Positions 24,178 through 32,730 of a stretch of 64,000 nucleotides of DNA are shown here, piece after piece. The stretch covers positions 1-64,000 of the forward strand of contig JBFLWQ010000003.1 of assembly GCA_040757775.1 (NCBI GenBank). The letters are read 5' to 3'. The notes below the pieces were generated by a model. The model was given only the letters and a program-made list of their open reading frames with translations. It was not told the DNA's origin and searched no databases. Each line of letters begins with the position of its first letter. Position 1 is the stretch's first letter. Position numbers and translations under genes: made by a program. The DNA is from Thermodesulfobacteriota bacterium (GTDB lineage: Bacteria > Desulfobacterota > UBA8473).

Positions 24178-26465
24178 ATCAGTCTCCTGATTACTTCCAG
24201 CAAATTGCTCTGGTCAAAACTACTCTTAACGATATAGGCATTAGCACCAACCTCAATGCCCCGCTCACGGTGTTCGCGAGAGTCGAGAGCCGTGACTAAA
24301 ACTACGGGCAGTTCAGCTAGTTTTCTATCGGCACGAACCTTCGCTGTAAGATCAAAGCCATTCATCCTGGGCATATCCACATCTGATACGACCAGGTCAA
24401 ACCTTTCGGTCTTCAATGCCGTAAAGGCATCAATGCCGTCAATGGCGGTTTTGATGTTGTATCCTGCTGCCTCCAGAATATTCTTCAGCAATGACCGTGC
24501 GGTGATTGAGTCCTCCACTACCAGTATAGACCTCATCTCAAATGCAGCTTTCTTCGCCACGGTGATTCTGGGAGGGGCAGCACTGACTTTCACTGCTGAT
24601 TTCATCAGGTCACTGACATTGAGAACTGGCACTACCTTGCCTGTAGCTAAAACAGAGGCTCCAATTATATTTCGCACACGGGAAAGCTGCTTGCCAAGAC
24701 TTTTCACTAAGACCTCCTGTTCATCAATAATCTCATCCACCGAAAAGGCAAGCCGCTTTTCAGCGGAAGCCAAAACCACGACAGGCAAAGTGTTTGCGGA
24801 ATCTGCTGCAGTATCTTGCAGGGAAAGTTCCAGAACCTCTGTAAGCCTTACAAGCGAGAGGACCTGTCCGTCAAGCTGGATCGTCTCTCGATTTTCCACT
24901 GCTTTAATATCTTCCTTGTTCACACTTAGCACCCGCTCTATATTTGTCGTGGGTAAAACAAAGAGGCATTCGCCGGCACGAACGACAATCCCTCGAAATG
25001 TAGCCAACGTCAGCGGCAGACTAAGGCGGAATGTGGTGCCAACACCGTGTTCTGTTTCCACCGATACTGTACCGCCGAGTCTTTCTACTTTCTCCTGCAC
25101 AATAGCCAGACCCAGGCCTCTGCCTGAGATGTTGGTAATGATGGGACTGGTGGAAACCCCTGATTGATAGAGTAGTGACAGTGCCACCTGTTCATCGGGT
25201 CTCTCTGCTTCTTCCTGAGAAATAATACCACGCCTCAGCGCTACCTCTCTAACCTTTGCCACGTCGATTCCAGTGCCGTCATCGGAGATTGTGATACCAA
25301 CGCTGTTACTTTTTGTCTGAGAGATAGCAACGGTAACTGTGCCGCGAGGTGATTTTCCCTTGCGCTTTCGCTCCTCTGGCTTCTCTATGCCATGGTCAAT
25401 ACAGTTTCTGACCAGATGCATGAACGGGGCATTCATTTCTTCCAGGATACGCCTGTCGATTTCGATCTCCTGCCCGTTAATTACCAGCTCTACATCTTTG
25501 CCCTGGTCCCGTGAGAGGTCTCGCGCAAATTTGGGAAAAATCTCCAGAATCGACGATAGGGGAAGCATCGAAGCCACTCTCACATCCTGCAGGAGGTTGT
25601 TTACCACTCCGTCAAGCACATGACTGTCTTGCTTGGCTGTCTTTGTAAGCGCGTCAAGCCTGCTTTCCAGCGACATAATATGGCTCTGATTCCAATCAAG
25701 GAACTCCAGCAGTCGGGCAATGTGGGAATTGGTTCTGCCCTGGTCATGGCAGTTCTTTTCTTCCAGCGACTGTCGTACCATCCTTACATAGGGGAGGAGT
25801 TTATTCCACTCTTTTTCCCATTCGGTCAGGCTGGCATTGCACCCGCGCAGTTCAGTAACCAGATGGGCTGTGGCATGTTTGAATGAAAGAAGTTCCTCGA
25901 TCTGTAGCAGCAAAGATTCCAGCCTTGAGGTGGATATCCGTACGGTATCAGTGGTCGGTGAGCGGTGATCAGGGGTCAGGGGTCGGTGGGCGGTTATCGG
26001 TTCCCTGTCCTCTGTCTTCTGTCCTCTGTCTTCTGATTCCTGACTACCAGTGGTGTCAGTCAATATAGACTGCAGTGCTTTAACCGTCGCCGCAGCTCTC
26101 GATTTCTCATCAGCGGTACGTTCTCTTTCTATAGATGTAAGGAGTGTCTTGAGATTGTCAACTGCATGGTGAAGCACATCCAGCAGCCTCACTGATACCG
26201 GTATTTTCTGGCTTTTTAAAGCGGAGAAGACGCTTTCCAGTGATTGGCATATTGCCTCAATTTCAGTAATGTTGACAGACCGGGCTGCCCCCTTCAGACT
26301 GTGTGCTTCCCTGAACACGGTCTCGGTTATCTGTACCTGCCTGTCAAAGCCAGGGTATTTCTCCAGTTCAATCAGCCCGGAGGACATGGCATTGATATGC
26401 TCATGGGCTTCGATTTTGAATGTTGCCAGAAGCTTTTTTAAGAAATCATTGTCGTTTTTAACCAT
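24174..26465 (-). CDS. cheA: Chemosensory histidine kinase CheA with C-terminal receiver
   Basis: This 763-residue hybrid CheA is WspE-like. Hpt is at about 1-110 with His55 in R-E-A-H-S-L-K-G-A-A-R. A linker follows, then P3/P4 with H-L-V-R-N-C-I-D-H-G-I near 345-356 and G-R-G-L-G-L-A-I near 440. A CheW-like P5 is at about 500-625, and a receiver at 640-763 (phospho-Asp in S-D-V-D-M-P). No P2 domain is seen. Residues 141-173 of the linker (G-S-Q-E-S-E-D-R-G-Q-K-T-E-D-R) are encoded by a low-complexity CAGAGGACAGAAGA-type repeat that reads like intergenic filler. Confidence 0.95.
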   Translation of the reverse strand: MVKNDNDFLKKLLATFKIEAHEHINAMSSGLIELEKYPGFDRQVQITETVFREAHSLKGAARSVNITEIEAICQSLESVFSALKSQKIPVSVRLLDVLHHAVDNLKTLLTSIERERTADEKSRAAATVKALQSILTDTTGSQESEDRGQKTEDREPITAHRPLTPDHRSPTTDTVRISTSRLESLLLQIEELLSFKHATAHLVTELRGCNASLTEWEKEWNKLLPYVRMVRQSLEEKNCHDQGRTNSHIARLLEFLDWNQSHIMSLESRLDALTKTAKQDSHVLDGVVNNLLQDVRVASMLPLSSILEIFPKFARDLSRDQGKDVELVINGQEIEIDRRILEEMNAPFMHLVRNCIDHGIEKPEERKRKGKSPRGTVTVAISQTKSNSVGITISDDGTGIDVAKVREVALRRGIISQEEAERPDEQVALSLLYQSGVSTSPIITNISGRGLGLAIVQEKVERLGGTVSVETEHGVGTTFRLSLPLTLATFRGIVVRAGECLFVLPTTNIERVLSVNKEDIKAVENRETIQLDGQVLSLVRLTEVLELSLQDTAADSANTLPVVVLASAEKRLAFSVDEIIDEQEVLVKSLGKQLSRVRNIIGASVLATGKVVPVLNVSDLMKSAVKVSAAPPRITVAKKAAFEMRSILVVEDSITARSLLKNILEAAGYNIKTAIDGIDAFTALKTERFDLVVSDVDMPRMNGFDLTAKVRADRKLAELPVVLVTALDSREHRERGIEVGANAYIVKSSFDQSNLLEVIRRLI
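25946..26044 (-). repeat. low-complexity repeat inside the cheA linker
   Basis: On the minus strand this holds tandem CAGAAGACAGAGGA units followed by CCGACCCCTGA/TCACCGCTCACC-type units. Similar simple repeats usually lie between genes in this kind of genome. Here it is in-frame between the Hpt and dimerisation parts of CheA. Confidence 0.7.
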
Positions 26466-26467
26466 GT

Positions 26468-27931
26468 TTACCTGTTTTTTTTACTCTCTATCAACGACCT
26501 TAACTGCAGTGCCAGTTTGTTGAGATCATGCGCCGCCTGCTCCGATTGCTTTATTCCAATCAGGTTCTGCTCGGTGGCATGGTTGATATTTTCCATCGCC
26601 TGAGCTACCTGATCCACTCCTACCATCTGCTGTTGGCTGGAAGCCGAAATCTGAATGGCTGCCTTTGCTGATTCATTGACGCTATCCGTCAGTATCCGGA
26701 TAGACTCATTGGCTGCCGCTGATTGCTTTATGCCAGCTTCAACAGCTTTGTTGCCCTGTTCCGTAGCCATGACCGCGCTGCTGGTATCTCTCTGTATGTC
26801 AGTCAATATCGTCCGCACACGGGCTGTTGCCTGCCTTGACTGCTCTGCCAGACTCTTTATCTCCTGTGCCACAACGCCAAATCCTCTCCCCTGCTCCCCG
26901 GCCTTGGCAGCCTCAATGGCAGCATTTACAGCCAGAAGGTTGGATTGGTCAGCAATATCGTTAACAGTGGCAATTATCTCTCCGATTGTCTGGCTCTGCT
27001 CGCTCAGCCTGACAATGCTTTCGCCAACAGACTCCATCCGTTCCCGAATATTGCTTATCCCGGCAACCAAATCTTCTACGGCTTTTCTGCCATTCTGTGC
27101 CGACTGATTTGTCTTCTGGGCATTTTCAGATAAGTATTTAGCTTTCTCACTGGAGACCTGGGCTGTCTGTCTTACCTCTTCAACTGTTGTAGTGGTCTCA
27201 CTTACGGCTGTAGCTGTTTCTGAGGATCCCGAGACAATCTCGGCCGTGGTAGCCAAAATCTGGGATGAGGAAGTAGATAGTTGAGAAATACTCTCACGTA
27301 ATTGGCGGCTGGTCGATTGGCTGATAAAAAAGGCTATTGTCAGCCCGCATGCCAATGCGAGGACCAGAATGACCACAATCACAAAGGAAAGACGATTTAT
27401 ATTTGCCGTGAGTTCCGCTCTTCTTTCCACCATTAAATTCGCTTCTCTTTCTCCAAAGCGTTCTGCCTTAACCACCAGTTCATCGGTGAGAGGTTTGACC
27501 TCCTGGCTGAGCATTGTCAGCGCTATGGATTCTTTCCCCTGTTGCGCCAGAGCCAAAGCCTTTTCCAGCCCTTCCCTGTGCTTCTTGTGGAGGTTCAGAA
27601 TATCAGAGAGCATACTGCGTCCTTCCCCGGTGGGAACAACTTTTTGCATCCCCTCAATCACGGCATCGAACTCATGATAACTTTCCCGTATTTTGTTCAA
27701 ATATTCCTTTCGCTTATCAGGAAATAGAAAGAAGCCGCGATCGTAAGCGACCTGGTTCCTCAGCTCGAATTTGAGTGCCTCAGCATCATGATGTAACCTT
27801 GTCCTTAAATCAATAAATTCGTTGTATGAACCTTTCATAGTGCGGATAGTATAGAACGAGACAGATGCAATAATAACCAACAGCACCAATACAATTACGT
27901 ACCCACCGATGATTTTTTTAGCTATAGTCAT
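26468..27931 (-). CDS. Methyl-accepting chemotaxis protein without HAMP
   Basis: This is a 487-residue receptor with transmembrane helices at about 8-28 and 182-203. Between them is a helical periplasmic sensor of about 150 residues (CHASE3 or four-helix-bundle type). The cytoplasmic signalling hairpin tip is at about 320-365, with the invariant [16 protein letters not shown] see no HAMP domain after the second helix; the Ser/Thr-rich methylation helix begins almost directly. The C-terminus is a plain K-K-N-R with no CheR-docking pentapeptide. It starts 96 nt after cheW and stops 2 nt before cheA. A simple repeat fills 27966-28013. Confidence 0.93.
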   Translation of the reverse strand: MTIAKKIIGGYVIVLVLLVIIASVSFYTIRTMKGSYNEFIDLRTRLHHDAEALKFELRNQVAYDRGFFLFPDKRKEYLNKIRESYHEFDAVIEGMQKVVPTGEGRSMLSDILNLHKKHREGLEKALALAQQGKESIALTMLSQEVKPLTDELVVKAERFGEREANLMVERRAELTANINRLSFVIVVILVLALACGLTIAFFISQSTSRQLRESISQLSTSSSQILATTAEIVSGSSETATAVSETTTTVEEVRQTAQVSSEKAKYLSENAQKTNQSAQNGRKAVEDLVAGISNIRERMESVGESIVRLSEQSQTIGEIIATVNDIADQSNLLAVNAAIEAAKAGEQGRGFGVVAQEIKSLAEQSRQATARVRTILTDIQRDTSSAVMATEQGNKAVEAGIKQSAAANESIRILTDSVNESAKAAIQISASSQQQMVGVDQVAQAMENINHATEQNLIGIKQSEQAAHDLNKLALQLRSLIESKKNR

Positions 27932-28027
27932 GTTCTCTCCTCCTTGAATCGAGTTTCCAGCTTATTTTTAAGCTGCAAGGTTCAAGATTTATCTTGTAAC
28001 TTGTATTTTGTCTTTCTGAGCACGTTC

Positions 28028-28570
28028 CTAAGTTACCTCCTCATGCACCACTATCTTAGTGTCAGTCAGTAATTTGTTCATGTCAAGAATAACCGTCTGG
28101 TCATTGGCAACACCTCTCAGATACTCCTCCCGAATTCCGGTGAGCGTAGGGAGCGATGGTTGAATGTCTTCAACTGGTATGTGACGCACACCGTGAACTG
28201 CATCGGCAAGTATGCCAAGCTCTATTTCACCGGCTTCAACGATTATTATTCTGTCACGGTCGCCAAGCCCTGTCTCAGGGAGGTCGAAGAACTTTTTAAT
28301 ATCTATAACTGAGATAATCTTTCCACGGACGTTAGTTATACCCAGGACAAATGGCGGTGTGCATGGCAGGGGAGTCAATTCCTTCATAGAGTAGACCTCG
28401 CGAACGTAATGTGATTCAATACCGTACCTCTCATTTGCTAAAGTAGCCTCCACAACCTCAAGATAGTCTTGAGACCTTTCCTGTTCCTCTGATTCTCTGG
28501 CTAATGCCTTTGCTCTTGCATTAAGGATTTTTTTCTTTTCTGCCTGAGTTATCATTAATCCCCGTTCCAA
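28028..28570 (-). CDS. cheW: CheW-like coupling protein
   Basis: This adaptor links receptor and CheA. It has up to 180 residues; an ATG at codon 6 (28555) is also a possible start. A charged helical N-terminal extension (about 5-38) precedes the CheW domain. G-I-E-S-x-x-V-R-E-V and L-P-C-T-P-P-F-V-L-G-I-T-N-V-R-G-K-I are near 52-88, and the acidic I-I-V-E-A-G-E-I-E-L-G-I-L-A-D-A-V segment follows. It lies between cheR and the MCP, and is one of two CheW genes in the operon, as in Wsp systems (WspB/WspD). Confidence 0.93.
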   Translation of the reverse strand: MERGLMITQAEKKKILNARAKALARESEEQERSQDYLEVVEATLANERYGIESHYVREVYSMKELTPLPCTPPFVLGITNVRGKIISVIDIKKFFDLPETGLGDRDRIIIVEAGEIELGILADAVHGVRHIPVEDIQPSLPTLTGIREEYLRGVANDQTVILDMNKLLTDTKIVVHEEVT

Positions 28571-28670
28571 TACGACCTGGCTGTCCTGGATGGAGCGATG
28601 GGAACCAGCCAGATCAGTTGCTCTTTTTTGGTCTTCTTTTTCAGTAATCTATCATTCGTAGTTACAGGCA

Positions 28671-30200
28671 TCAAGTCCTTACCTGCATCTTGCATCCTGC
28701 AAATTGCAGCTTAATGGCTGTTATAATTTCCATTAGCCTGCCAGCAGTCATCCCTTCCGATTCTGGCAGAACATCTTCCTGCTGATAGCTATCCAGCAGT
28801 GACAGTGCGTTTTCAAAATGCTTGCGAGCTTCCTGGAGCTTCCTCTGCTGCAGGGTCAGATTTCCCAGAGCAAAGTGAGCCAGCGCAAAATCCTGCTCCA
28901 AATAGAGCGCCTGTTTCAGCGAGACCGCTGCTTCGTCAACTTGGTTTTGTTCCTGAAGAATAGTCGCCAAAAGGTAGTAATAGCCTGGATTCAGCCTGTC
29001 TGTGGTTATGGCTTTTCGACAGTAATCAAGCGCATCAGAGAGCTTACCCTGGTTAGCATAGACCCGAGCCAGTAAAGCCATTGCTTTTGAGTCAGCTCCA
29101 TCATGCGACAGCAGATCTATGACTTTTTCTTCGGCTTCTGCATAGTAACCCTGACCATATAACGACAAGGCTTCCTCATACGTGGCCGGGGTCGGGGGCC
29201 GGGGGTAATGGATCGTGGGTTGGGGTTCGGGGATCAGGGGTCGGGGTGTATCTTCCCTCTCATAACCTGTAACTTGCACCTTGTCACTTGGGATTGGTAG
29301 CTTGAAAGTTACATCTTGAAACCTGTAACTTTCAATCCGGAACTTACCACTTGCCACTTCTTTTCTATAGAGGATAACGCCGAGATAATTGACCGCTGTG
29401 AACTGCGGATAGAGGACATGCGATGCTTCGCTCGGGCTCACTATCAACCACCCGCCGTTTGTCAGGCAATCGTAAAAGCCCTGGATGACCTTATTTGCCT
29501 GCTCAGGAGCAAAGTACATCAACACATTACGGCAGAAGATTACGTCCATAGCATTGGTTTTATTTAACAATGAAGGATAGGGATCTTCGGCTAAATTATG
29601 ATGGAAGAATATGACCATTTTCTTGATGCCGCGCGCGATTTCAAAGCGACCGTCCTTTGTCTTTTTGAAGTATTTCTCCTTTACCCATTGCGGGCAGCCT
29701 CGAAATGACCATTCACCGTAGATGCCATGTGATGCCTTCTGTAGAAAACGGGGATTTATGTCTGTAGCCAGGATAGCAGTATTCCAGTTGTTCAAATCAA
29801 TGCTGATTTTGCCTAGTAATATGGCGATGGAATATGGTTCTTCACCTGTGGCACAGCCGGCGCTCCATATTCTTAGACGCTGATCGCCTCCACGGCGAGA
29901 GGCAATCAATTCCGGGAGGATATCCTCTTCAAGAACTCTGAAGCCTTTCTCTTCCCGGAAGAAATAAGTTTCCCCAACCGTAAGGTGGCTTGCCAGAGTC
30001 TCTATTTTATCTCTGGTCAATGATGAGGAAAGGAGCCAATGGACGCATGACTCTGCATTATCGAAGCCAAACTCCTTCGCGGCAGCTTCAATTCCACGTT
30101 GAAGGTCGTCCCACCGCTCTCTGGGGAAACGTAAGCCTGTCCGGGCAGTCACCAGATCACTTATTTGCGACAATGGTATATCTGAAATCAGGCTTTTCAT
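28671..30200 (-). CDS. cheR: CheR methyltransferase with C-terminal TPR repeats
   Basis: This SAM-dependent protein-glutamate methyltransferase has 509 residues. The CheR N-terminal helical part is at about 10-75 and the catalytic domain at 76-275, with I-W-S-A-G-C-A-T-G-E-E-P-Y-S-I near 107-121, A-T-D-I-N near 144, and D-V-I-F-C-R-N-V-L-M-Y-F near 221-232. TPR repeats lie at about 345-480 (A-E-E-K-V-I-D-L-L, A-L-D-Y-C-R-K-A-I, and others). The CheR-TPR form matches WspC. Residues 281-338, between the domains, and the last residues (A-G-C-K-M-Q-V) are encoded by simple repeats. The start overlaps the upstream cheW by 4 nt. Confidence 0.93.
   Translation of the reverse strand: MKSLISDIPLSQISDLVTARTGLRFPRERWDDLQRGIEAAAKEFGFDNAESCVHWLLSSSLTRDKIETLASHLTVGETYFFREEKGFRVLEEDILPELIASRRGGDQRLRIWSAGCATGEEPYSIAILLGKISIDLNNWNTAILATDINPRFLQKASHGIYGEWSFRGCPQWVKEKYFKKTKDGRFEIARGIKKMVIFFHHNLAEDPYPSLLNKTNAMDVIFCRNVLMYFAPEQANKVIQGFYDCLTNGGWLIVSPSEASHVLYPQFTAVNYLGVILYRKEVASGKFRIESYRFQDVTFKLPIPSDKVQVTGYEREDTPRPLIPEPQPTIHYPRPPTPATYEEALSLYGQGYYAEAEEKVIDLLSHDGADSKAMALLARVYANQGKLSDALDYCRKAITTDRLNPGYYYLLATILQEQNQVDEAAVSLKQALYLEQDFALAHFALGNLTLQQRKLQEARKHFENALSLLDSYQQEDVLPESEGMTAGRLMEIITAIKLQFAGCKMQVRT
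29187..29360 (-). repeat. low-complexity repeats inside the cheR linker
   Basis: There are two blocks. 29266-29360 is rich in AAGTGGCAAGTGG and AAGTTACAGGTT units. 29187-29246 is rich in GACCCC/CGACCCC units. Both are in-frame and encode the spacer between the methyltransferase and TPR parts. A related CAAGTTACAAGA unit lies between genes at 27966-28013. Confidence 0.65.
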
Positions 30201-30667
30201 TCTTTGCCTTTCAGCTCTTTCAGTGATTCATTCAAGACTTCCTCTTCTTCCAGCGAAAGAAAGGTGTCGAGGTCGTGAATGAGGACTAACCCATCTTCAA
30301 GCTTTATCACACCTTCAACATAATCCATGCAAGGAAGAACCTCCTCCGCAGCAACCACTTTTTGCTCCGGGCTTTCTACGACGCCCTTAGCCTCATCCAC
30401 CACCAGGGCAACAGTCCGCATGGAAGTACGTGCTATGATTAACCGGTCGCTCAGGTCTATTTCTCGCTCTGACAAGCGGAACCGCTTGCGTATGCTGACC
30501 ACTGGAACAACCTGTCCCCCAACATTGATTATACCCATAACGATCTCCGGTTCTTTAGGCAGAGGGGTAATCTCAACTATGCGAACAATCCTCTCCACAT
30601 CTGAAAGATACAGAGCATAGCGTTGCTCATCTAAGGTAAAGACAACGTATTGATTTAGTTTATCCAT
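30197..30667 (-). CDS. cheW: CheW-like coupling protein, first gene of the chemosensory operon
   Basis: This is a 156-residue single CheW domain: V-V-F-T-L-D-E-Q-R-Y-A-L-Y near 8-20, I-T-P-L-P-K-E-P-E-I-V-M-G-I-I-N-V-G-G near 34-52, and V-A-L-V-V-D-E-A-K-G-V near 92-102. It is the promoter-proximal gene of the eight-gene minus-strand operon. Its start has only a weak ribosome-binding site. Confidence 0.93.
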   Translation of the reverse strand: MDKLNQYVVFTLDEQRYALYLSDVERIVRIVEITPLPKEPEIVMGIINVGGQVVPVVSIRKRFRLSEREIDLSDRLIIARTSMRTVALVVDEAKGVVESPEQKVVAAEEVLPCMDYVEGVIKLEDGLVLIHDLDTFLSLEEEEVLNESLKELKGKE

Positions 30668-31125
30668 AGAGTGTCTGCCTTAATGGGGGTAACATAGTAT
30701 TGGACCTTATTATGCCACATAAAACACTAGACTCCTGTCTGGTGATGAATATGCCGTCCATACTGGTAAACCGGAAGGGGTATAACAAAACCAAAGTCAT
30801 TAAACGTAAAGCCTACGGTTTTCATGGCTTGAGATACTTTACGCTGAAAATTTACCAGGCTTTCTTCAACTAATTCGGAGAAGAACCATAATCTATTGAT
30901 TGCCGCCCTAAACACATGGACATATTATTTTTGATTGGGATAGCAATAATAGGGTTACATGATGTGCGTCATAAATGATGCCCTTACTTTCTTACCTCCC
31001 ATTCTGATTCCAACTGCCGAATTCGTTGCCATCCTCTCCGATTTATAATGCTCAACTTACTGGTATCACGTCTGTTTTTTTACTGTCGGGGGGGGGGTAA
31101 CATGTCTCCTTTCTTTTTCCAATAG
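30668..31125. other. gap upstream of the chemosensory operon
   Basis: This gap presumably holds the promoter of the chemosensory operon, but I cannot identify boxes with confidence. A 62-codon minus-strand frame (30727-30915) has no ribosome-binding site or recognised product and could be a gene relic. A G10 tract lies at 31088-31097. Confidence 0.4.
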
Positions 31126-31299
31126 CTACTCATCAATTACATCTTTTCGGAAGCGCAGATGGCGACCAATCTTACTCACCGGTATTTCCCTGTCCTTAAC
31201 CAGACGGTAAATGCTTGCTTTCGAAACCCGCAGGTACCTGGCTACTTCATCGGTAGTCATTATTCTGAGTCTTCCTTTGCTTGGGGCTTTCACATTCAC
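31126..31299 (-). CDS. Small excisionase/MerR-like HTH protein (HTH_17 type)
   Basis: This 57-residue DNA-binding protein starts at a GTG, with AAGG 8 nt upstream. Its core T-T-D-E-V-A-R-Y-L-R-V-S-K-A-S-I-Y-R-L-V-K, then I-P-V-S-K-I-G-R-H-L-R-F-R-K, is the standard excisionase-family winged helix. Such proteins are phage excisionases, plasmid or TA regulators, or small activators. No integrase or toxin gene adjoins it, so the role is open. A shorter start at the ATG 31260 is possible. An 18-nt inverted repeat upstream (31382-31399) could be its site. Confidence 0.75.
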   Translation of the reverse strand: MNVKAPSKGRLRIMTTDEVARYLRVSKASIYRLVKDREIPVSKIGRHLRFRKDVIDE

Positions 31300-31381
31300 T
31301 CGTTTATCCTTTTTATCTTTGTTTTGATTTCAAACAATTGAGTATCATTATGTAGTCAATAGTGTTAATAATTCTTTAAAG

Positions 31382-31399
31382 ACCTATAATTTTATAGGT
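31382..31399. repeat. 8-bp inverted repeat, possible operator
   Basis: ACCTATAA, TT, TTATAGGT. It lies 82 nt upstream of the HTH gene start in an AT-rich stretch, suitable for autoregulation by that small DNA-binding protein. No experimental basis is known to me. Confidence 0.4.
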
Positions 31400-31468
31400 T
31401 GCATAAAACAAGTTATATGTCAATCAGTATTATCAAAAAAAATAGTATTTAGAGTAAATTAAATGAAA

Positions 31469-31541
31469 TTGGTGAAATCATGAGGGTTCAAGAGGGCAAG
31501 GATTCAAGGATTCGAGGATTCGAGGGGAATGCTTGAGGCTG
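31469..31541 (+). repeat. dispersed repeat, inverted copy at 9661-9712
   Basis: TTGGTGAAATCATGAGG at the left and GGGGAATGCTTGAGGCT at the right flank a variable block of AAGGATTC and GAGGATTC units. The flanks are the same as in the copy at 9661-9712 (opposite strand), while the internal unit number differs. Confidence 0.75.
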
Positions 31542-31563
31542 AATAGTTACACTTTTACCCCTA

Positions 31564-31592
31564 TTGACAAAAGTTCTTTTTAATCTTAAAGT
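31564..31592 (+). promoter_or_regulatory. sigma70-type promoter for the deacetylase gene
   Basis: TTGACA (31564-31569), a 17-nt spacer, TAAAGT (31587-31592). It lies 82 nt before the GTG start of the histone-deacetylase-family gene. Confidence 0.5.
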
Positions 31593-31674
31593 AGCATAAA
31601 ACTGCTGCCCGTGGCGAGAGCTTTAAAAACATAGTTTCTTAAAGCCTCAACTCTTTTTTAGAAAGGAGGTAGGT

Positions 31675-32730
31675 GTGTTTAAAACAGGTATAGTAAAAGA
31701 CCAGAGATACTTAGAACACATTACATCAGATTATCATCCGGAAAACCACCATCGGTTAGAGGTTATTTACCGAGTGTTAAACGAAGGGGACATGGCAGGG
31801 AGGTTTGTGGAGGTTATGCCGCGGTTTGCCACAAATGAAGAGGTTGAATTGATTCATACCTCTGGTTATATATCACGAGTGGCTGCAACTGCTGGTAAAC
31901 CCTATACCATGATCGACCCTGATACCCAGACGTCGCCAAAATCCTATGATGCAGCCAGGCTGGCAGTCGGGGGAGTGCTGGAGTCTATTGATAGAGTCAT
32001 AGGTGGAGAGATAGATAACAGCTTTGCCCTTGTGCGTCCTCCCGGCCATCATGCTGAGTCCGGCAGAGGTATGGGTTTTTGCCTGTTTAACAATGTTGCT
32101 ATCGGGGCAAGGTATGCAATTGAGAGGCATTCTCTGGAGCGTATCCTAATTGTGGATTGGGACCTTCACCACGGCAACGGCACCCAGAATTCCTTTTATG
32201 ATGATCCCGGAGTGCTCTATTTTTCCACCCACCAATTTCCATACTACCCTGGGACAGGAGGCTTTAACGAGACAGGAACGGGAGAGGGTAGGGGGTTTAC
32301 AGTCAATGTTCCTCTATCGGGAGGGCAGGGGGATAGTGATTACATTCAGATTTTTAAAAGGATTTTGAAACCAGTTTCCCTCCAGTTTAACCCTCAGCTC
32401 ATCCTGGTTTCCGCCGGATTTGATACCTATTTCAGAGACCCTTTGGGCAGCATGAATGTAACCCCAAAGGGGTTTGCAAGGCTTACAAGACTTCTCATGG
32501 AGATTGGTGACCGGAGTTGTCAGGGCAGGGTTGTATTTGCCCTGGAGGGTGGGTATGACCTGGAAGGGCTAAAGGAATCTGTTAAGGCTGTTCTTAAGGA
32601 ATTGAGGGGGGAATCCATTCTGGGAGAAGAGGAATTAAATTTTGAGGATGTGAGTTCTCCGTCTATTGATTCAGTAATAGACAGGGTAGCCGGTATTCAT
32701 AAGGGGTTTTGGCGGTTTATTACGGTTTGA
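31675..32730 (+). CDS. Histone deacetylase-family (AcuC/AphA-like) hydrolase
   Basis: This is a zinc-dependent deacetylase of the arginase/deacetylase fold, 351 residues. The GTG start is set by a perfect AAAGGAGGT. R-P-P-G-H-H-A is near 122-128 (catalytic His pair), followed by G-F-C-L-F-N-N-V. The zinc ligands Asp and His are in D-W-D-L-H-H-G-N-G-T near 159-168, and the third ligand in S-A-G-F-D-T-Y near 245. L-E-G-G-Y-D near 290 closes the site. Bacterial members deacetylate acetoin-related proteins, polyamines or acetyl-lysine; the substrate here is unknown. The gene converges with, and overlaps by 11 nt, the next gene. Confidence 0.92.
   Translation: MFKTGIVKDQRYLEHITSDYHPENHHRLEVIYRVLNEGDMAGRFVEVMPRFATNEEVELIHTSGYISRVAATAGKPYTMIDPDTQTSPKSYDAARLAVGGVLESIDRVIGGEIDNSFALVRPPGHHAESGRGMGFCLFNNVAIGARYAIERHSLERILIVDWDLHHGNGTQNSFYDDPGVLYFSTHQFPYYPGTGGFNETGTGEGRGFTVNVPLSGGQGDSDYIQIFKRILKPVSLQFNPQLILVSAGFDTYFRDPLGSMNVTPKGFARLTRLLMEIGDRSCQGRVVFALEGGYDLEGLKESVKAVLKELRGESILGEEELNFEDVSSPSIDSVIDRVAGIHKGFWRFITV

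Larger units (their letters stand above)
31300..31674. other. gap with inverted repeat, dispersed repeat and promoter
   Basis: From left to right it contains an 8-bp inverted repeat (31382-31399), the dispersed repeat 31469-31541, the promoter 31564-31592, a GAGAGCTTT-family repeat end (31616-31630) and a strong AGGAGG site (31664-31669). No gene is seen. Confidence 0.6.

Noticed and set aside
24256-25167. 303-codon plus-strand frame opposite cheA
   Set aside because: It is the antisense shadow of a well-supported CheA gene, with Ser/Arg-rich composition and no family.
30727-30915. 62-codon minus-strand frame upstream of the chemosensory operon
   Set aside because: There is no ribosome-binding site, no recognised domain and no coupling to neighbours. 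It may be a relic, but it cannot be supported as a gene.
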